DNA of 60,000 nt from Adiantum capillus-veneris (lineage: Eukaryota; Streptophyta; Polypodiopsida; Polypodiales; Pteridaceae), in assembly GCA_014529385.2 (NCBI GenBank), contig CM043947.1, positions 121,224,891-121,284,890 on the forward strand, given 5' to 3'. This document shows positions 54,755 through 60,000 of this stretch, piece after piece; position 1 is the first letter of the stretch, and each line of letters begins with the position of its first letter. A program made the position numbers and the translations under genes. The notes beneath the pieces are model-generated. The model was given only the letters and a program-made list of their open reading frames with translations. It made no database searches and was not told the origin of the DNA.

Positions 54755-55165
54755 TCAAGGGAATAGGATATTGTAGAGATTTAAGGCTAAACCCCTATCC
54801 TCTTCGTCGAGATAAACAAAGTCATCATCCATGAGACCATATGTGCCATTCGTGTACTCATGTAAATCTTCTTCTTCATCATAGGTACCCATGTTTACTA
54901 AGAAGGTCACTAGACACCTATAGTCATCTTGGTCAAAAGGGTAGGCTTGTGCAATGGGAGAAACACTCTCTACTAAGTATGGGTCCGTCGTGGTCAAGAG
55001 ACGTATCAGTCATTCTAACTCCTCGAAATTTCTCTCACATGCTAGCGTACCTACCCAATCCCATTCACATGCAAGCACCGGAAAGACCATTTGGAAAATT
55101 TGTGAAAAGTAATGAGGGTATCTCTCACCCAAGGCAGGAGTGGATGACTCTAGCGTACTAGCCAT
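54755..55165 (-). pseudogene. ORF3 of B2, one nonsense codon
   Basis: From ATG 55165 (M-A-S, matching M-A-T of B1) the frame is open except for TGA at 55010-55012, where B1 has Trp in F-E-E-L-E-W, so TGG changed to TGA. The C-terminal acidic block and L-Y-N-I-L-F-P end are conserved. Overall protein identity to B1 is only about 55% by eye, with clustered indels in the acidic part. Confidence 0.8.
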
Positions 55166-55298
55166 ATCTGTACATGCAAATAGATGGTGAGAGTGCAAAT
55201 ATTACAAGGGTCGTGTTCTTGTGCATAATGTGTTTTTATGATTTTGTGTTATGGCTCATGCTCTTTTACTTTTTTATCTTGTTTTTGTGAGTATAAGG

Positions 55299-55309
55299 CT
55301 TTATATATA
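55299..55309 (-). promoter_or_regulatory. TATA-like element upstream of ORF3 (B2)
   Basis: Minus-strand TATATATAAAG, equivalent in position to 20210 of B1, ~135 nt before the ORF3 ATG. Confidence 0.45.
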
Positions 55310-55409
55310 CATTCCCTAAGATTGGAGATTAAGAGGTCAGGGAGGAAGGTTGAGGGGGAAGCAAGTGAATGATGGATGTTAGCAAACACTCTCCCCTTCC
55401 TTGGGTAGA

Positions 55410-58400
55410 TCATACCTTTTGGAATGATGTCATCACCTTTTGAAACCAATTATTCCAAATTGTTATGGGTGAAGGCTTTAACCAATAGTTTTTTACCACC
55501 CTATGCGTTCATCTAGTTGCAAGGGTGGTAAGGTACTCTCCCATGATTTTATTTGCAACATTTTTGTAGGTGGTGAAGTTACAACACGAGGTGCAAACTC
55601 TTTCTTGCTTGTATGGATATGTACAATGGTAGGTGGAGGTTGTGTTGAAGCTTTTATTTCCGTATAGGAACTACACGAAGAGCAAGAAGCTTCATTTGAT
55701 TTTGATGTCCTTGAGCTAGCTGGAACAAATCGTTCTTTCTTTGATACCCAAACTAGCTCGGGAGTAGGTGTGTAACATTATGTGATTTTTTTCTTTCCGC
55801 GATCTTCAATTTGTTTTGGAGCCACACGATTGAGCTCACATGGGCCTGGTGACAAGTAAGAGCACAGTTTACGTTTTGGCACCCAGATTTGATCATTTCC
55901 TTCATAGTAGCCTTGGGATTCCAATATTTTTTTAGGAATCCAACGCAACATTTTTTTATATTTCTTGGGGAGAATGGGACGTCTCTTACTAAGCTCCTGT
56001 CTTTTAGCACTGGCTATGGTTGCTAAAGAAGCTTTAGGGACCCACTTGTATGTTTTCTTTGTTATATTGGGATGGGTCTTTTGTGTCTCAAGCTTTATTT
56101 CAACTACATCAGTTGAAGCTCTAGAGACTTGGGCTATGGGGACATACGGTTCAACCTCTTGGACATGCAATGTTTTGGAGTATGGCTTGAGTGGCAGGGC
56201 TAAGAGTTGGTTTCTGTGTTGTGACATCCCCTGTACCCCAAACAATAGCGCATTTTGTGGCTATCATCCACGTGTGTCCTAGATTTATATGACCTCCATA
56301 GTTTCAATAGGCATGACCAAAAAGTCTTGAGCTACAACCCCATTGTCATAACTGACATAAGTGTGCCAGATTCCAAAAACGGAAGTTTTTTTCTCGTTGA
56401 CACCCTTGACTTGGATAATACTCTCAGATAGAGGTGGCTTCCCTAACTGAAACCACACCCCATATGATAGCAGATTATATTTAGCACCAGTGTCCAATAA
56501 GGCGTTATATAGCACTTTTCCATAGGTGCTGTTTAGCTCAATAGGGTATCGTAGAGGTGTGTCAGAGTCCAACCAATCCTTGTCGGTTTCAACGTGGAAT
56601 GTATGTGTGACTCCAAGGTTAGCCTCTCGCTTTTGCCTTATGCGTTGTTGTCGCTCCTTAGCCTCCACTTGAGCTAAGTTGTATCTTCTTCAATTCTGTT
56701 TGTGCCTTGGATGCCTTTTTTGTATGGATGGCATGTAGATTCTCTTGGCTTAAAGGATCATAGTATCTTTTAAATTTGCTCCCATTGAGGAATCCAATGG
56801 TTTCAACTCCATCAAGAGTCTCCACACATATTTCAACTTTTTCTTTTCGTTACGCACTCCATACATAAGGACTTTATCACCAACATTGATATCTTTGTTC
56901 TTCCTCCTATCTTTCTCCACAAGTGCATTTGGCACAACTAATTGCCTCTCTTCATCTAGCCTTTCAAGGATATATAATCGCTCAACTAAGGGGTTACCAT
57001 CCCAATCTTCTTGAGAAGCTACTCGAAGACTAGGAACGACAAACTCCCATGGCATAACCGCTTCTTGGCCATACACCATCTTAAACGGTGTGCAGTTAAT
57101 GGCAACTTTACGCAATACGATAAGCCCATAGAGCTGATGTAAGCTTTAAATCCCAATCTGTGTGTTTCAAATGGTTGAGTCACTTTAATAGGATGTAAGG
57201 ACATCCTGTCCTTTCGTTGTGTGATCTTGTAACATTGGCATTCATCACATCCTTTTGCAAAAAGTGATGAATCCTTAAATAAGGTTGGCCACCAATAGCT
57301 TGATTGCAACACCTTTCTGGTTGTTAGTTCCCCTGAGAAATGTCCTCCGGCTATACCCATGTGGGCTTCTTTCAGTATGTATAAATACTCATCCTCACGG
57401 GCACAACGTCTAAGAATATCATCCTTCACTAGCCTGTAGAGAGTTCCTGCAATGAGAGAGTAAGGTTCACATTATTTTAACAGTTTTCGAGCTATGTCTG
57501 TACGAAGCTCTTTGGGTAGAAAACCATTAACTAGAAAGTTCACAATCTTCTCACTCCATTCAGGTATGGTTTCGACTAGGAATAGAGAAGTATCGGGCAA
57601 CTCATCATCGATTCCAGTAGGGGCTTCACCATTGGGTATGCGAGACAAATGATCCGCCATGACATGTCTTTTACCAGGTCTCACCACAACAGTAAAATCA
57701 AACTCAAGAAGAATTAACAACCATCGTGTAATTCTTCCCGTGGAATAAGGTTTATTTACTAGATACAACAAGGCTTGATGATCAATATAGAACACAAACT
57801 TGTTGGCCAGAAGATAGTAGCGAAATTTATTCACTGCATAAATCATACCTAAACCTTCTCGCTCTGTAGTGGTGTAGTTTCTCTCCGCATCATTCAATTG
57901 ACGACTTGCAAAGCTAATGGGGTAGTCCAATTTATGTTCTCTTGGTTGAGCTAGAACACACCCAATAGCAAAGTTCGATGCATCAATATGCACATGAAAA
58001 ATTACATTCCAATCGTGCACTCATAGAATAGGAGTGCTAGTCAAGGTCTTTTTCAATGACTCATAAGCATAGTCACACTCCGCAGTCCATTGGAACTCAA
58101 TAAGAAGCTTGTACAAAGGACGAGCTATCTCGGCAAAGTTTAAAATAAACCGTCGGTAATAACCAACATGGCCTATGAACCTTTGAACGCCTTTATAGTT
58201 TGTAGGTGGTGGCAATTCAGCAATGGATTTAATTTTGCTCTCATCTATGGAAATCCCATTTTTGGACACTATATGCCCTAAAATGACTCCATGTTTAACC
58301 CAAAATTGGCATTTGAAAGGGTTTAAGGAGATGCGATACAATCTACACTTCTCAAACACTTTTTGTAAGCATGACAGACATTCTTTCCAAGAGGAATAAA

Positions 58401-58691
58401 CACAAAGGTCATCTAAGAAAGCTTCACAAAACTCCCTCAAATATTCTCTAAAAGCAGTGTTTATTAATCTTTGAAAGGTAGCAGGGGCATTGGTTAAGCC
58501 AAAAGCCATAACACGAAATGCGAACACTCCAAATTCGGTTTTAAAGGCTATTTTAGCTTGGTCCTCCAGTGCAAGTGTGATTTGATTGTAGCCAGAGTAC
58601 CCATCTAAATAGCTATAAGCTTCCTTCCCTGCAACTCTTTCAAGCACATGTTTTGAATATGGCAAGGGGTAATGGTCCCTCCTAGTGGCGA
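55410..58691 (-). pseudogene. pol: Pol of B2: RT, RNase H, partial integrase, second protease
   Basis: Aligned with B1 pol from mid-RT to the stop. RT F-L-D-D, RNase H and the integrase zinc module are present. About 360 bp coding for the integrase core (all of D,D,E) are missing near 57164, with P-F-E joined to the later D-W-D-L-K-type segment. A further ~50-bp deletion removes part of the C-terminal barrel (~56828). The second protease keeps L-L-D-T-G-A but has a small deletion near 56290 that shifts the frame. The W-x-P-K tail is recognisable with a TAA. It cannot encode a functional integrase. Confidence 0.9.
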
Positions 58692-59913
58692 TGATAGACC
58701 GCTTTTGACGTGTACAAAGTAGCGTTTATATGCATGGTCATATGTACAAAAAGATGTAAATACATGCATTTGGGATCTTTGCAAAGTGGTTTCAAGTTCA
58801 AAAAAAGATGCAATGTGTACACATTGTGAATAGTCAGGTTCGTGCGCTAGCAGTGGAACACATGTACATGCTCGTATAGGGTATCGGGGCCTTGGATATG
58901 GTTTTAGGTGGCTTATTTTGGTTCTAGATAATGTTTTTGAGCTTTCTAGAATGTAAATAATGCAAGTGACAAGTGTGGGTACTCTCATCCCGCTGGAGAA
59001 GTTTGACACATGTGGTAACTGTCTATTTGCGGCGCCTGATCTGCGGTGATGCGTGCATCGCCCTAGAAGTGGTCAAAAGTGGAATGTGGGGATGTAGAAA
59101 TGTGCTTTGGGTATCAAGGATCAAGCGTGCAAAATTTGGTGAATTTTGGAGTCCGTTTGGGGGTTTTCCTGCGAAAAATGCCCTCCGGGGGTCAAAACTG
59201 GTCAAAATAGGGCAAAAAAAGGTCAAAAAAGGTGTGAAATGGCTTCAAATTGCCACATCACTCACGGTGCCGTGATGGTTCCAGCTGAGGGGATACTTTT
59301 GAAGAGCAATATCAACACTTTGACCCCTCTGTGTGTGGGAGGAAGCAGGGTTCCTACAGGTGGTCTAGTGCAGTCCCGTTGCGTTCCCGTCCTGTTTTCG
59401 AGTGTGTGGAGGAGTGAATGAGAGCTTTATCTCTTCAATTTTGCACTTGGGAGAGTCTATGGAAGTTCTGAGGTTTCCATGGATGTGTGTGTGCAAGGAA
59501 TTTAGGGAAGAAGGTGCGGCTTTCTGCAAGACTATGTGACCCTGTATCGGTGCCATTAGGGTTGGCGCTACTCCAAAGGGTCCAACAGAGTGGAGTTTGG
59601 TGAAACTTTTGCAATGGTTTGAGAGTGGCCTTTTGTGGCTGGAGTTTTTGGTTTTTTGATGGTTTTTCTTGTATATTTTGGTCACCATCAAGTGTGATTT
59701 CAAGTGTTGATCACCTCGACTCACCTTGTAGTGTCTACGGGCAGGCAAGGGCTTGTCGGTCGAGGCGTTTGGAGTTTGAATTGAGCTTGTGGGTAGAGTT
59801 TTTAGGGAGATTTTGAGTGGTAGTGAGTGAGGTGAGGAATTCAAGTAAATTCCTTGTGTTGTGTTGAGTTGTCTGGGTGTGTGAGTGTGCGCACGACATC
59901 TTTTGCTCCATCA
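58692..59913 (+). repeat. 5' LTR of element E (1.22 kb)
   Basis: The left end TGATAGACC is where B2 homology stops. The right end CATCA precedes a primer site by five bases; TGAT...ATCA is a short inverted pair. No second copy is in the window. Open frames inside are not convincing. Confidence 0.7.
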
Positions 59914-59918
59914 TCCTT

Positions 59919-59936
59919 TGGCGATCCCGCTGGGGA
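59919..59936 (+). other. Primer binding site of element E
   Basis: TGGCGATCCCGCTGGGGA, close to the TGGCGACTCCGCTGGGGA type used by some plant Ty3 (Ogre-like) elements. Confidence 0.75.
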
Positions 59937-60000
59937 GCGGAAATTTGCCGGTTGTGCACCCAGGTGAAGCGGTTTTGCTGTGAAGTTAGAGCTTCATTGA

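Larger units (their letters stand above)
52729..58691 (-). mobile_element. Element B2: older relative of B1, interrupted by element E
   Basis: 3' LTR, conserved 3' region, ORF3 and pol up to mid-RT are collinear with B1. Homology stops at 58691 where the LTR of E begins, so the 5' half lies beyond the window. Several indels and stops show it is dead. Confidence 0.9.

Overview
The window is repeat-dominated nuclear DNA of a land plant. The evidence is several families of Ty3/gypsy-type LTR retrotransposons with plant-style primer binding sites (tRNA-Asp-like and initiator-Met-like), 5-bp target duplications, TATA-bearing LTRs and nested insertions, and no convincing host gene, tRNA or rRNA. 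The main pol lineage is non-chromoviral (no chromodomain, Asp-type primer site, Tat/Athila-like layout). A plant with a very large genome (fern, lycophyte or gymnosperm) would fit, but the species cannot be told from the sequence.

Layout. (1) 1-5697, minus strand: an integrase C-terminus, a purine tract, a ~2.5 kb LTR, a primer site, a cluster of four short ORFs (two pairs of paralogues) and an intact gag running off the left edge; one LTR is shared by two internal regions. (2) 5698-34654, plus strand (element A): gag, protease, RT, RNase H and integrase (5698-14023) with a few nonsense or frameshift lesions, then 2.8 kb of non-coding DNA with five copies of a 24-bp palindrome, then a ~1,090-codon coiled-coil ORF, a purine tract and a 3' LTR. 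(3) 17675-31228, minus strand (element B1): a complete 13.55-kb element with apparently identical 578-bp LTRs and CCGAT target duplications, inserted inside the coiled-coil ORF of A. (4) 34660 to at least 38411, minus strand: a decayed chromovirus-like element (5' LTR end, Met-type primer site, an intact 184-codon ORF, broken gag, broken protease-RT), itself cut by the LTR of A. (5) 40354-46099, plus (element C): 164-bp LTRs with TTACA duplications, long CT arrays and no recognisable gag-pol. (6) about 46280-52728, plus (element D): LTR, Asp-type primer site, 2.7-kb leader, and one long frame broken by eight stops that are all TAG. (7) 52729-58691, minus (B2): an older relative of B1 inserted in D, with the integrase core deleted. 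(8) 58692 to the edge, plus (element E): a 1.2-kb LTR and primer site inserted in the RT of B2.

The most unusual biology is in A and B. Both divergent families carry a second retropepsin-like domain after integrase, followed by a tail of repeated W-(V/I)-P-K motifs. A also has an in-register 126-residue tandem duplication of the integrase zinc-binding module. B carries a fast-changing acidic 139-residue ORF after pol behind its own TATA-like sequence. In the young B1 copy the usual protease has an altered active site (D-G-G) and is split by a TGA, while the second protease keeps D-T-G. Five families (left element, A, B, the chromovirus remnant and D) carry or may carry protein-coding sequence beyond standard gag-pol, so the region is a good source of accessory retrotransposon genes.
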